Source of the DNA: Natronococcus roseus
GTDB lineage: Archaea; Halobacteriota; Halobacteria; Halobacteriales; Natrialbaceae
Direction: 5' to 3'
Length of the DNA: 64,000 nucleotides
Assembly: GCF_043677095.1 (NCBI RefSeq)
Contig: NZ_JBHLJR010000002.1
Location: 558,001 to 622,000, forward strand
Part shown: positions 42,932 through 51,775 of the stretch, one piece after another
How positions within the stretch are numbered: position 1 is the first letter of the stretch
How the letters are laid out: each line of letters opens with the position of its first letter
Notes under the pieces: generated by a model
Database searches by the model: none
What the model was told of the DNA's origin: nothing
Seen by the model: the letters and a program-made list of their open reading frames with translations, nothing else
Made by a program: the position numbers and the translations under genes

Positions 42932-43996
42932 ATGGACGGCTATCGTCGCTCGCGACCCGTCGCGGCCCCCGCCGCGACCATCGGCTCGCTGCTCGCGCTC
43001 GTCGCGCTCGCAACCGGGTCGGCCCGCGCCCACGAGGAGTACGTCGCCGACGAGGAGTACGACGTTCCCGTCGCGGAGTTTCTGACCGACGCGCTGACCG
43101 ATCCCCTCGTCGTCGGTCCGCTCGTCGCCGGCGGCCTGGCCGCCCTGGCCGTTCTGGGCGGCTATCTGTACGTTCGGCCCGCGCCGCGGGACGTGGCCGC
43201 GTTCAGGGACGCGATGGGCGAGTACACCGGGTACGTCCCGTGGCTGTTGCGGATCTCGTTCGGGATCCCCCTGATCGGCGCCGGGTTCGAGGGGTACTTC
43301 GTTAGCCCCGCAGTCGAGGTCGAGCTCCGGCTCCTGCAGGTCGGCCTGGGCTTCCTGTTGCTGTTCGGGCTCGGCACTCGAGTCGTCGCGCTGGCGGCGC
43401 TCGCGGCGTACCTCGTCGGACTGGCGTTTCGCCCGCTGTTGCTGTTACAGCTCGAGTTCGTCGGCGGACTGCTCGCGGTCGCGCTCGTCGGGAGCGGGAA
43501 GCCGAGCGCGGACCACGTCCTCCAGCGGATGGCCGGAATGCACGGAACCCTCTACGGCCGGATCGACGTCGTCTACGACCACGCCCGCCGGTTCCAGGAG
43601 TGGAACGAGCGGTACAAGCAGTACCTGCCGACGGTAGTCCGGATCGGTCTCGGCGCGGCGTTCATCTATCTCGGGCTGACCCAGAAGATCCTCCGGCCGG
43701 GAATCGCGCTGGCGGTCGTCGACCAGTACGACCTGACGAGCGTCGTCCCGGTCAGCCCGGAGCTGTGGGTGATGGGCGCGGGGCTGGCCGAGATCGCCCT
43801 CGGCATCGCCCTGATCCTCGGCCTCTTCACCCGCGCGACGGCCCTGTCGGCGATCGCGATGTTCACGCTGACGCTGTTCGCGCTGCCCGACGACCCCGTG
43901 CTGGCCCACGTCGCGCTGTTCGGAATGGCCTCGGTGTTGCTGATCACCGGGAGCGGTCCCCTCGGCGTCGACGGCCGGCTCACCGAGGTCGACTGA
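42932..43996 (+). CDS. DoxX-family multi-pass membrane protein
   Basis: The 354-residue protein has an N-terminal hydrophobic segment (IGSLLALVALATGSARA, possible signal or anchor) and about eight further membrane helices in two DoxX-like halves (WLLRISFGIPLIGAGFEGYF; VVRIGLGAAFIYLGLTQKIL). Charged loop RRFQEWNERYKQYLP lies between. DoxX proteins are linked to quinol-dependent redox functions in some prokaryotes; the role here is unknown. It sits between archease and rtcB. ATG 42932 is chosen over an upstream in-frame start. Confidence 0.8.
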   Translation: MDGYRRSRPVAAPAATIGSLLALVALATGSARAHEEYVADEEYDVPVAEFLTDALTDPLVVGPLVAGGLAALAVLGGYLYVRPAPRDVAAFRDAMGEYTGYVPWLLRISFGIPLIGAGFEGYFVSPAVEVELRLLQVGLGFLLLFGLGTRVVALAALAAYLVGLAFRPLLLLQLEFVGGLLAVALVGSGKPSADHVLQRMAGMHGTLYGRIDVVYDHARRFQEWNERYKQYLPTVVRIGLGAAFIYLGLTQKILRPGIALAVVDQYDLTSVVPVSPELWVMGAGLAEIALGIALILGLFTRATALSAIAMFTLTLFALPDDPVLAHVALFGMASVLLITGSGPLGVDGRLTEVD

Positions 43997-44044
43997 CGGC
44001 GTCGAGGCGAACGTTCTTTCATCGTCGCCGTCGGAGTGTCGCGT

Positions 44045-45505
44045 ATGACTACGTTCGACGCCGACGGCATCACCCTCGAGAAGGTAGGCGACTACGTCTG
44101 GGAGATCCCACAGGAAGGGGAGATGAACGTCCCCGCGCGGGTGCTCGCCAGCGAGGCCTTACTCGAGGAGATCAGTGAGGACAAGACCCTCCAGCAGCTC
44201 AAGAATACGACCCACCTGCCGGGGATTACAACCAACGCGATCTGTATGCCCGACGGCCACCAGGGGTACGGCTTCCCCGTCGGGGGAGTCGGCGCGCTCG
44301 ACGCCGAGAACGGCTGTATCTCCCCTGGAGCGGTTGGTTACGACATCAATTGCGGCGTAAGAATGATGCGGACGAACCTCACCTACGACGAACTCCAGGG
44401 CCGCGAGGAGGAGCTCGTCGACTCCCTCTTTGCCAACGTTCCCTCCGGACTCGGCGGCGGCGGGATCGTCGAGGCTGACATCGACACCGTCGACGAGATC
44501 CTCGCTCGAGGCGTCGACTGGGCTCTCGAGCACGGCCACGCCGTCGAGGACGACCTCCTGCACTGTGAGGACGAGGGGATGCGCGAGGGCGCCGATCCCG
44601 ACAAGGTGAGCCAGAAGGCCAAGGACCGCGGCAAGAACCAGATCGGCTCGCTGGGCTCGGGAAATCACTTCCTCGAGGTCCAGCGCGTGACCGACGTCTT
44701 CGACGACGGCGTGGGCGAGGCGTTCGGGCTCGAGGAGGATCGGATCGTCGTCCTCATCCACTGTGGCTCGCGGGGGCTGGGTCACCAGACCTGTAACGAC
44801 TACCTGCGGAAGATCGAGCAACAGCACAAGGGGCTGCTCGATCGGCTGCCGGACAAGGAACTCGCGGCCGCGCCCGCGGGCTCCCAGCTCGCCGAGGACT
44901 ACTACGGGGCGATGAACGCGGCGATCAACTTCGCATGGGTCAACCGCCAGCTGATCATGCACCGCACCCGGCAGGTCTTCGAGCGCGTGTTCGACCGCTC
45001 GTGGGAGGAGATGGAGATGGAGCTGCTGTACGACGTGGCACACAACATCGCGAAGAAGGAAACCCATACTGTGGACGGGGAGGAGCGCGAACTCTACGTC
45101 CACCGCAAAGGTGCGACTCGAGCCTTCCCGGCGGGCCACCCCGAGGTGCCGAAAGCCTACCGCGACGTCGGTCAGCCGGTTATCATCCCCGGCAGCATGG
45201 GCGCGGGCAGCTTCGTCCTGCGCGGGGGCGAGCACTCGATGGATCTCACGTTCGGGTCGACGGCCCACGGCGCGGGTCGGCTGATGAGCCGTACCCAGGC
45301 CAAAAACGAGTACTGGGGCGGGGACGTCCAGCAGGAGCTACAGGACCAGCAACAGATCTACGTGAAGGCCCAGTCGGGCGCGACGGTCGCCGAGGAGGCG
45401 CCGGGCGTCTACAAGGACGTCGACGAGGTCGTCCGCGTCTCCGACGAGCTGGGCATCGGCGACAAGGTCGCGCGAACCTTCCCCGTCTGTAACATCAAAG
45501 GTTAG
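44045..45505 (+). CDS. rtcB: tRNA-splicing ligase RtcB
   Basis: The 486-residue protein has MPDGHQGYGFPVGGVGA, the metal Cys in VGYDINCGVRMMRTN near residue 100, GSGNHFLEVQ near 205, HCGSRGLGHQ near 240, and the guanylylated His in FGSTAHGAGRLMSR near 410. RtcB joins tRNA exon halves with 2',3'-cyclic phosphate ends using GTP and Mn2+. All key residues are present and no intein is inserted. Archease upstream is its partner. Confidence 0.97.
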   Translation: MTTFDADGITLEKVGDYVWEIPQEGEMNVPARVLASEALLEEISEDKTLQQLKNTTHLPGITTNAICMPDGHQGYGFPVGGVGALDAENGCISPGAVGYDINCGVRMMRTNLTYDELQGREEELVDSLFANVPSGLGGGGIVEADIDTVDEILARGVDWALEHGHAVEDDLLHCEDEGMREGADPDKVSQKAKDRGKNQIGSLGSGNHFLEVQRVTDVFDDGVGEAFGLEEDRIVVLIHCGSRGLGHQTCNDYLRKIEQQHKGLLDRLPDKELAAAPAGSQLAEDYYGAMNAAINFAWVNRQLIMHRTRQVFERVFDRSWEEMEMELLYDVAHNIAKKETHTVDGEERELYVHRKGATRAFPAGHPEVPKAYRDVGQPVIIPGSMGAGSFVLRGGEHSMDLTFGSTAHGAGRLMSRTQAKNEYWGGDVQQELQDQQQIYVKAQSGATVAEEAPGVYKDVDEVVRVSDELGIGDKVARTFPVCNIKG

Positions 45506-45729
45506 TTCACGCGGAACGGGTTCTCGTCGTCGCCGTCGCGATCCGAGTCGCTTCCGTCGTCCTCGCTCTCGTAGGGCTTTCGGGCCGTGATCGTCACGGT
45601 CGCCTCGGGATCGTCCTCGTCGGACCACGGGCTGTCGTAGGCCGAGATCTCGAGGTCGGTGACGTCCCACCCCTCCTCCTCGACGAGTTCGACGAGTCGC
45701 TGCTGATCCGCGAGCATCTCTCGGTCCAT
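45502..45729 (-). CDS. Small conserved haloarchaeal protein
   Basis: The 75-residue acidic protein reads MDREMLADQQRLVELVEEEG then WDVTDLEISAYDSPWSDEDD, a beta strand PEATVTITARKPYE and an acidic tail ending NPFRVN. No family recognised, but the ordered N-terminal domain argues for a real gene. Its end overlaps the end of rtcB by 4 bp, tail to tail. Confidence 0.68.
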   Translation of the reverse strand: MDREMLADQQRLVELVEEEGWDVTDLEISAYDSPWSDEDDPEATVTITARKPYESEDDGSDSDRDGDDENPFRVN

Positions 45730-45775
45730 GCGGGTCCGTTGCTCGCCGACGGAAGTAGGTGTTCTGCCGGCGCGC

Positions 45776-46435
45776 TCACCGCGTCTCGTCGGTGCCGACC
45801 GCCTCCCTCACGAGCGCCAGGTGCGCCCGGCGCAGCCGCTCGGAGAGCGCCTGGTGTGAGATCTCGAGCTCGTCCGATAGCGCCTCCATGTCGATCTCCC
45901 GGGGGATGTCGTAGTAGCCGTGCTCGAGGGCCGCGACGAGCGTCTCGTACTGGGGGTCGGTCAGGTCGAACCGACCGTGGCGGGTCTCCTCGAGGCGATT
46001 GATCTTCCGCAGGTCGATCGGAACCCCCTGATCGGTCGCGAACTCGTAGCTCCGGGCCAGCGCTTCCCGATCCGGAAAGAGGACGCGAAACCGCCAGCGA
46101 TCGCCCTCGAGGCCCGCCTCGAGCACCGTCGCGTGCTCCCTGGTGAGCAGATGGACGGCGTCGACGACCGTCTCGGTCCATCGGATCCGGTAACAGCGTT
46201 CGTCCTCGAGTTCGAGGATCGGCGTCGCGGCCTCGACCGTCGGATCCCCGGCGAGCGCGTCGTCGGCGCGCTCGAGCATCTCCTCGCTCCCGAAGAGTCG
46301 GACGCAGGGTATCACCGCCTCGGGACCCGCCGCGACGACCCGTTCGACCTCGACCTCGAGGTCGGTGACGCGCTCGAGCGTGTGCCCGAGCGCGAACGCC
46401 TCGGCGGGGATCGTGAACTCGGCGATCGTGCTCAT
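45776..46435 (-). CDS. Bat-type HTH transcriptional regulator
   Basis: The 219-residue protein has an N-terminal ~140-residue sensory-like beta domain (MSTIAEFTIPAEAFALGHTL; YRIRWTETVVDAVHLL) and a C-terminal HTH_10 domain of the bacterio-opsin-activator type (LTDPQYETLVAALEHGYYDI and ALSDELEISHQALSERLRRA). Such proteins are common haloarchaeal regulators; the ligand and targets are unknown. No PAS or GAF domain is present. It is divergent from moaA (139 bp), which might be a target. Confidence 0.87.
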   Translation of the reverse strand: MSTIAEFTIPAEAFALGHTLERVTDLEVEVERVVAAGPEAVIPCVRLFGSEEMLERADDALAGDPTVEAATPILELEDERCYRIRWTETVVDAVHLLTREHATVLEAGLEGDRWRFRVLFPDREALARSYEFATDQGVPIDLRKINRLEETRHGRFDLTDPQYETLVAALEHGYYDIPREIDMEALSDELEISHQALSERLRRAHLALVREAVGTDETR

Positions 46436-46574
46436 GCCGAGTCACACGACGGCCGGCTGCAAGAGTCATACACCACGTGAGGTGGAACTGCACCGCCGCT
46501 GACGAAACCGAAATAGGTTACGAAGGCTGATTTCGTCCGGCGAACTTAAGCGGTTTCACCTGAAACTGGGTGGT

Positions 46575-47546
46575 ATGTTAACCGACGAGTTCGGACGCGA
46601 GGTCACGGGGGTTCGGATCTCGCTCACCGACCGGTGTAACTTCGACTGCATCTACTGTCACAACGAGGGGCTCGGCGACACGCGGGGACCGATGGACCCC
46701 CAGGACGACGAGATGAGCGCCGACGACGTCGTGCGCTTCCTCGAGGTCGTCGAGGAGTTCGGTGTCGACTCGGTGAAGTTCACGGGCGGAGAGCCGATGC
46801 TCCGCCAGGACTTAGAGGAGATCATCGAGCGTACGCCCGACTCGATGGAGGTCTCGCTGACGACCAACGGCACCTTCCTTCCCGGTCGGGCCGAGGACTT
46901 AGTCGACGCCGGGCTCGAGCGGGTCAACGTTTCCCAGGACGCGCTCGACCCCGAGGACTTCGCCGCGGTTACGAAAAGCGGCGCCTACGAGAAGGTGCTC
47001 GAAGGCGTGCGGGCGGCCGTCGACGCCGGCCTCGATCCCGTCAAACTCAACATGGTCGTTTTCGAACACACTGCGGGATACGTCCCGGAGATGGTCGACC
47101 ACGTGGCCGAGAACGACGGGCTCCAGCTCCAGCTGATCGAGTACATGCCCGAGCTGACTGGCCGGCCGGAGTGGAACATCGACATCCAGCGGGTCCACGA
47201 CTGGCTCGCCGAGCAGGCCGACGAGATCGAACACCGGGAGATGCACGATCGCAAGCGCTACTGGGTAGACGGCGGAATGGTCGAGATCGTCGACCCCGTC
47301 GAGAACCCGACCTTCTGTGCGAACTGCCACCGCGTTCGGGTCACCCACGAGGGGTACCTGAAGGGCTGTCTCAACCGCAGCGACGACCTTCGCCCGATGG
47401 GCGAGATGACCAAACCCGAGATCCGCGAGGCCTACCGCGAGGTCGTCGCGAACCGCGTCCCCTACTACGGGGAGTACATGGTCAAAAACGACGACGACGA
47501 GTGGGAGATCAACGACAAGTACGTCGAGGGGTACGCGGAGGTCTAA
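46575..47546 (+). CDS. moaA: GTP 3',8-cyclase MoaA
   Basis: The 323-residue radical-SAM enzyme has the N-terminal cluster motif DRCNFDCIYCHNEG (Cys-X3-Cys-X2-Cys near residues 21-28), SAM-binding KFTGGEPMLRQDL near 73, and the second cluster region FCANCHRVRVTHEGYLKGCL near 250-270. It starts molybdopterin synthesis from GTP. The C-terminus lacks the Gly-Gly tail of bacterial MoaA. No other molybdenum-cofactor gene is nearby. Confidence 0.94.
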   Translation: MLTDEFGREVTGVRISLTDRCNFDCIYCHNEGLGDTRGPMDPQDDEMSADDVVRFLEVVEEFGVDSVKFTGGEPMLRQDLEEIIERTPDSMEVSLTTNGTFLPGRAEDLVDAGLERVNVSQDALDPEDFAAVTKSGAYEKVLEGVRAAVDAGLDPVKLNMVVFEHTAGYVPEMVDHVAENDGLQLQLIEYMPELTGRPEWNIDIQRVHDWLAEQADEIEHREMHDRKRYWVDGGMVEIVDPVENPTFCANCHRVRVTHEGYLKGCLNRSDDLRPMGEMTKPEIREAYREVVANRVPYYGEYMVKNDDDEWEINDKYVEGYAEV

Positions 47547-47977
47547 TCCAGTCCGTCGACGGTCGTCGAGTACGTCTCACCGAACGCGTGGTGTTCGGTC
47601 GCCGCGACCCGCCGGAGCTCGTCGCCGACCGTCGCCTCGAGGCGGTATCCTTCCTCGACGAGATCGTCCGTACACGCCGACGTCCACCCTGAGTCGTCGG
47701 CCGCGACGACGAGGACGTCGAGTCGAGCCTGGGAGTCCTCATAGTCAGCATGCGCGAGTTCGACCCCGCCGCAGCTGCTCGACCCGTACTCGAGCGTGCC
47801 GCGGACGGTGACGACGCCGTCGTCGACGGTCACGTCGGGCGGGTCCTGTGGCCGAAGTTCCGGATCGGTCGTCTCCAGGGAGGCGTCGAGACCGACGCCC
47901 GGAAGCCGCTCGAGACAGCCCGCGGTGGCGACGAACCCCCCGGTCGCCGCCGTCGCGAGAAACGCGCGTCGCTCCAT
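47543..47977 (-). CDS. Small Tat-type lipoprotein
   Basis: The 144-residue protein has an N-terminal ERRAFLATAATGG signal with lipobox ending TAGC at residue 21. The mature domain is beta-rich with two likely disulfide-forming Cys pairs (SSSCGGVELAHADYEDSQ and WTSACTDDLVEEGY). It is exported and membrane-anchored. No enzymatic motif. ATG 47977 is preferred; the longer upstream frame lies in shadow sequence. Tail-to-tail 4-bp overlap with moaA. Confidence 0.75.
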   Translation of the reverse strand: MERRAFLATAATGGFVATAGCLERLPGVGLDASLETTDPELRPQDPPDVTVDDGVVTVRGTLEYGSSSCGGVELAHADYEDSQARLDVLVVAADDSGWTSACTDDLVEEGYRLEATVGDELRRVAATEHHAFGETYSTTVDGLD

Positions 47978-48038
47978 ACCGGTCGTTTCTGTTAGTACAC
48001 AAAACTGTTGTGGCCGACACGCTCCGCGGCTCCGCCGC

Positions 48039-48575
48039 TCAGTGGCGAGTTCGCCGACGACGGCTCGACCCCGCCCGTCCGCCGCCGAACCCGACGACGA
48101 TGAGCACCGCCGCGACGAGCAACAGGACGACGGCCGCGACCGGTTGGCCGCTTCCTCCGAAGACGTACACCGCATAGCCCGCCGTCCCCGACAGCAGCCC
48201 CACGAGAAGGCTCGAAACCGCTCGGATCGCCTCGAGCCGGCGCGTCTCGGCCTCGTGGCCGAGCTGGTCGCCGAGCGCGATCGCCCCGTGGGCGAGGTCC
48301 CAGGCGACGACGGTTGCGACCGTGGCGACGATCGTCGCCTCGACCGCGGTCGCCTCGAGCCCGCCGGCGACCACCCCGAGGAAGAGCGCGAGCGCGCCGA
48401 CGTCGACGGCGCGGTGACGGCCGGTCACCAGCCCGACGGCGAAGACGAGCCCGCCGACCGCGCCGAACCCGAGGGCGCTCGCCGACTGGCTCCCCGCGGC
48501 GAGGACGGCGACGAGGACGACGGCGCCGGCGGCGACGCTCGAGCGAACGGCCGGTCGGCGGGTTATCTCGCTCAC
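48039..48575 (-). CDS. DUF7519-type membrane protein of the DUF58 operon
   Basis: The 178-residue protein has about five transmembrane helices (SSVAAGAVVLVAVLAAGS; GAVGGLVFAVGLVTG; VGALALFLGVVAGGLE; AVSSLLVGLLSGTAGYAVYV; VAAVVLLLVAAVLIVVGF) and a basic C-terminal end. It resembles the small membrane protein that usually closes haloarchaeal DUF4129-DUF58 operons (DUF7519). Starts with a 4-bp overlap of the DUF58 gene. Function unknown. Confidence 0.75.
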   Translation of the reverse strand: MSEITRRPAVRSSVAAGAVVLVAVLAAGSQSASALGFGAVGGLVFAVGLVTGRHRAVDVGALALFLGVVAGGLEATAVEATIVATVATVVAWDLAHGAIALGDQLGHEAETRRLEAIRAVSSLLVGLLSGTAGYAVYVFGGSGQPVAAVVLLLVAAVLIVVGFGGGRAGSSRRRRTRH

Positions 48576-50518
48576 CGGCGATCACCCGCGCTCGCGGCTC
48601 GCCGGGCGAAGACGGTATCGATCGACTCGTCGGCGGGCCAGTCGACCACCGGTATCCCGGCCCGTCGGAGGTCGAATCCACGAACCTCCCTGGCGACGCG
48701 GGCCAGTCGTTCGCCGGCGGTGCCGTCGGCGGTCGGATCCGGGCTGACGATCGTGACCGGATACCCTCGCGAATCGAGTCGGCGGGCGACGTCGGCCGAG
48801 ACGTCGTCGCAAAGCGGCGTCAGGAAGACGACCTGCGTCCCGGTCGCGAGTCGTCGCCTGAGCCCGCGTAGCTGCCAGAGCCACCGTCCCTCGTTCGTCG
48901 GCGGGATCGTCGAAAACTGCGGGTGGGTCGCGAGCAGCTCCGCGAACCGAGCCTCATGGTGACGTCCGGCGGCCGGTGCGAGCCAGCAGGGCTCCGCGTC
49001 GGCCTCCTGCGGGAGTGCCCCCAGTCCGGCCAGGCCGACGGTATCGCCGTCGGCCAGCAGCGAGGCGGCGATCCGACCCGCCGCGGCGATCGACCGGTCG
49101 ACGGCGTGGGTGGTTTCGGAGTCGGGCGCCAGGTAGGCGTCCCGCCGGGCGTCGATCAGGACGACGACGCGGGCCGAGCGCTCCTCGTGGAACTGCAGCG
49201 TCGCCAGCTTGCCGGTCCTGGCCCGGCGGTTCCAGTCGACCCGAGCGAGGGGGTCGCCCCTTCGATACTGTCGCACCGAGTGAAAGGTCGTCCCGGCGCC
49301 CGCCTCTTCGGTTCGAAGTCGACCCGAGACGGTGGCTCCGGCGGGACGCAGCGGAACCGGGGCCGCGACCGGCCGCAGCTCGGGCTCGCAGACGACCGTC
49401 GTCTCCGCGCCGACCAGGTACTCGCGTTCGGTCGACCGCGAGAGGTCGCCGACGACCGCGAGCACGGGGTCGAACTCGTGGCGTCCGCGGCCGACCGCGA
49501 CCGCGTACTCGAGGCGAACCGACTCGCCGGGCCGGAGCGCGGTTCCGAGCCGACTCGAGCCCTCGACGACGGCCATCCCCGCGGGGACGCCGTCGACGAT
49601 CCGGAGGTCGGGGACGAACCCGTCGCGCTCGTTGGTGATCGTCACCGTCACGTCGATCTCGTCGCCGGGCGCGGGCTCGTCGTCGCTCAGTTCGCGATCG
49701 ATCGAGAGCTCGAGTTCGGGCGGTTCGAACGCCCGGGAGAAGCCGGCGTAGCCGACGCCGACGACGCCGGCCAGGACGACCGCGGGGGCCTCGGCGACGA
49801 CGCCGACGCCGACGGCCAGCAACGCGACGACGCCGATTCCGTGCCAGTAGTTCGTCGCGCGCTCGCGGCGCCGTCGGGTGCCGTCGATCGGGTCCGTGGC
49901 GGTCCGTGTTCCCCGATCGCGAACGGGTCGTCCCTCGCCGGGATCGTACCGGGGAAGCGAGCCGTCGCTCTCGCCGTCGCCGACCCTCGCGATGGCGGCG
50001 ACCGCGCGTCGAACGCCGTCGTCGAACCGCGATCCGCGACCGGCAACGGCGGCGATTCTGTCCCGAATCGACCCCGACGGTCGCTCGAGCGAGGGCGAGA
50101 GGAAGGCGGCGGCGACGGCGTCGTCGGTCCACTCCCCGGACTCGACGCGCTCTCGGGCCTGCTCCTCGCCGTCCCCGCCGAACCGCGAGCAGACCGCGAT
50201 CGCCGCGGCTCGAAGCCCCTCGACGGTTCTGCGGCTCGTCACCGCATAGCTCGTCTCGACCGACCGGAAGGCCCCGAGCGACTCCCGGAGGGTTTCGCCC
50301 GGGACGGGAACGTCAGTCGGGCGCTCGGGGTCGGGCGTGCCGACGTTCCGGGGCGGTTCGCGGGCGAACAGCGCCCGGAGGGCGATTCCGACGGCAGCGA
50401 GGCCAACGACGACGATCACCGGCTGTGCGAGCCCGAACTCGAGGACCCCGGCGAGGACGGCGAGCGCGGCGGCGAACGCCGCCAGGCCGAGCGCCAGCGC
50501 GACGGTTCGGCGGTTCAC
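48572..50518 (-). CDS. DUF7269-DUF58 fusion protein
   Basis: The protein has 648 residues. Residues 1-200 hold two N-terminal helices (ALALGLAAFAAALAVLAGVL; VIVVVGLAAVGIALRAL) and a soluble part resembling DUF7269, normally a separate protein. Two more helices (GIGVVALLAVGVGVVAEAPA) and a long extracellular-type beta region follow (about 270-400), then the DUF58/vWA-like domain with the signature YRRGDPLARVDWNRRARTGKL near 425 and VVVLIDARRDAY. DUF58 proteins partner MoxR ATPases in bacteria. It overlaps both neighbours by 4 bp. Confidence 0.85.
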   Translation of the reverse strand: MNRRTVALALGLAAFAAALAVLAGVLEFGLAQPVIVVVGLAAVGIALRALFAREPPRNVGTPDPERPTDVPVPGETLRESLGAFRSVETSYAVTSRRTVEGLRAAAIAVCSRFGGDGEEQARERVESGEWTDDAVAAAFLSPSLERPSGSIRDRIAAVAGRGSRFDDGVRRAVAAIARVGDGESDGSLPRYDPGEGRPVRDRGTRTATDPIDGTRRRRERATNYWHGIGVVALLAVGVGVVAEAPAVVLAGVVGVGYAGFSRAFEPPELELSIDRELSDDEPAPGDEIDVTVTITNERDGFVPDLRIVDGVPAGMAVVEGSSRLGTALRPGESVRLEYAVAVGRGRHEFDPVLAVVGDLSRSTEREYLVGAETTVVCEPELRPVAAPVPLRPAGATVSGRLRTEEAGAGTTFHSVRQYRRGDPLARVDWNRRARTGKLATLQFHEERSARVVVLIDARRDAYLAPDSETTHAVDRSIAAAGRIAASLLADGDTVGLAGLGALPQEADAEPCWLAPAAGRHHEARFAELLATHPQFSTIPPTNEGRWLWQLRGLRRRLATGTQVVFLTPLCDDVSADVARRLDSRGYPVTIVSPDPTADGTAGERLARVAREVRGFDLRRAGIPVVDWPADESIDTVFARRAASAGDRR

Positions 50519-51441
50519 GTCCCGTCGCCTCCGTCGGCGTACTCGGACTCGATCTTCCGGAGGACCGACACGGCCCGTCGCTCCATCGCCGCCGTCGTCT
50601 CGCTGTCGCCGTACCTGACGTCCTCGAACAACCGGGTGAGTTCCTCGACGTGGTCGCGCTCGAGTCCGGCTTCGATCGCGGCGTCGGCGAACTCCCGGGG
50701 GGTACTCGAGTCGGGGCGCTCGACCTCGAGGGGGGCGGTCATCTCCCGCCAGGCGCGGTACACCTCGTTGTCGGCGGCAGTCCCCTCGTCGATCCGATCG
50801 GCCGCGCGACCCGCGGCGGAGCCGACGGCGGCGGCCTCGGCCTCGGTCGGCGCTCGTCCCTCGTCTTCGGGTGTCGCTTCCGAGGGCGGAGACGTCGGTT
50901 CGGTCGCGTTCCGAGTCAGCAGGAGTCCGCCGACGAAGACGGCGGCAAGGACGGCGAGGACGCCGAGCAACGGCCCCGTTGGCACCGATCGCTCGCCGTC
51001 ACCCTCCCCGGGCTCACCCCCCTCCTCGCCGATGCCCGGCTCCTCGGGTTCGTCGCCGGCCGGCTCCTCGCCGTCGAGCGGGACCGTACCCAGGGCCGCC
51101 AGCGCGTACGCCAGCCCGAGGGCAACGAGCGCGACGACGAGGGCGATCGCGAGCAGTCGAACGGCGTCCCGGCGGTGGGCCAGCAGGTACCAGACCAGGA
51201 CGATCGCCAGCAGCGCGACGACGGCGTAGAGGAGGTACTCGAGAAACGGCGGGATCTCGCCGCCGGTTTGCGGGGCTGATTCGGGCGGCTGTCCGGTTCC
51301 CGTTCCGTCTCCCTCGCCAGTTCCCGTCCCACCGGAGCCGCCGGTCTCGAGCGGTGAGCGAACGGTCGCCGCGGCCAGCCCGATCGCGACGATCGCGGCG
51401 GCCGCGGCGACGAGGCGAACGAGGACGGTTCTTCGTGACAC
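50515..51441 (-). CDS. DUF4129 domain membrane protein
   Basis: The 308-residue protein has an N-terminal signal-like helix (LVRLVAAAAAIVAIGLAAA), a Gly/Thr/Glu linker, three membrane helices (FLEYLLYAVVALLAIVLVWYLL; LLAIALVVALVALGLAYALA; LLGVLAVLAAVFVGGLLL) and a cytoplasmic DUF4129 domain (about 215-308; VYRAWREMTAPLEVERPDSSTPREFA). DUF4129 proteins often carry a transglutaminase partner. The start GTG 51441 lies ~28 bp after GCTTATTACC in complement, a good TATA element. First gene of the operon. Confidence 0.85.
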   Translation of the reverse strand: MSRRTVLVRLVAAAAAIVAIGLAAATVRSPLETGGSGGTGTGEGDGTGTGQPPESAPQTGGEIPPFLEYLLYAVVALLAIVLVWYLLAHRRDAVRLLAIALVVALVALGLAYALAALGTVPLDGEEPAGDEPEEPGIGEEGGEPGEGDGERSVPTGPLLGVLAVLAAVFVGGLLLTRNATEPTSPPSEATPEDEGRAPTEAEAAAVGSAAGRAADRIDEGTAADNEVYRAWREMTAPLEVERPDSSTPREFADAAIEAGLERDHVEELTRLFEDVRYGDSETTAAMERRAVSVLRKIESEYADGGDGT

Positions 51442-51621
51442 GCGTTGACGGCGGTACGAAGGCGTCGGTAATAAGCGCCGGTCCTTCCGTTTTGCCAACG
51501 TCTGGCGCCCGCAGTCGAGGGGATTCGTTGCGCTTAAGTACCCATCGGCGATAGGTGTGAGTGCAATACGTGCAGGGGACGCCGTCCCCGAGTCCGTACG
51601 GGCGACGATACAACACACCGT

Positions 51622-51704
51622 GTCGTGGTAGCCAAGCGGCCCAAGGCGCATGGTTGCTAACCATGTGGCGTCAAGCCTCCGGGGTTCAAATCCCCGCCAC
51701 GACG
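51622..51704 (+). tRNA. tRNA-Ser(GCT)
   Basis: An 83-nt class II tRNA. The acceptor GTCGTGG pairs with CCACGAC, discriminator G. The anticodon stem CATGG/CCATG encloses loop TTGCTAA with anticodon GCT at 51656-51658. A long variable arm follows, and the T-arm is CGGGG-TTCAAAT-CCCCG. No intron and no encoded CCA. CTTAAGTACC near 51532-51541 is a candidate TATA box. It lies 71 bp upstream of rps13 and may be co-transcribed. Confidence 0.96.
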
Positions 51705-51775
51705 TCGGCTTACCCGATCGACGTCCAGTCGGTCGGCTCTGAAACGCGCGCACACCAGACACAGATTCACCACAC

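Noticed and set aside
48923..51229. 768-codon open frame on the plus strand
   Set aside because: It runs antisense through the DUF58 and DUF4129 genes. Arg/Pro/Gly-rich shadow composition; such frames are common in this GC-rich DNA.
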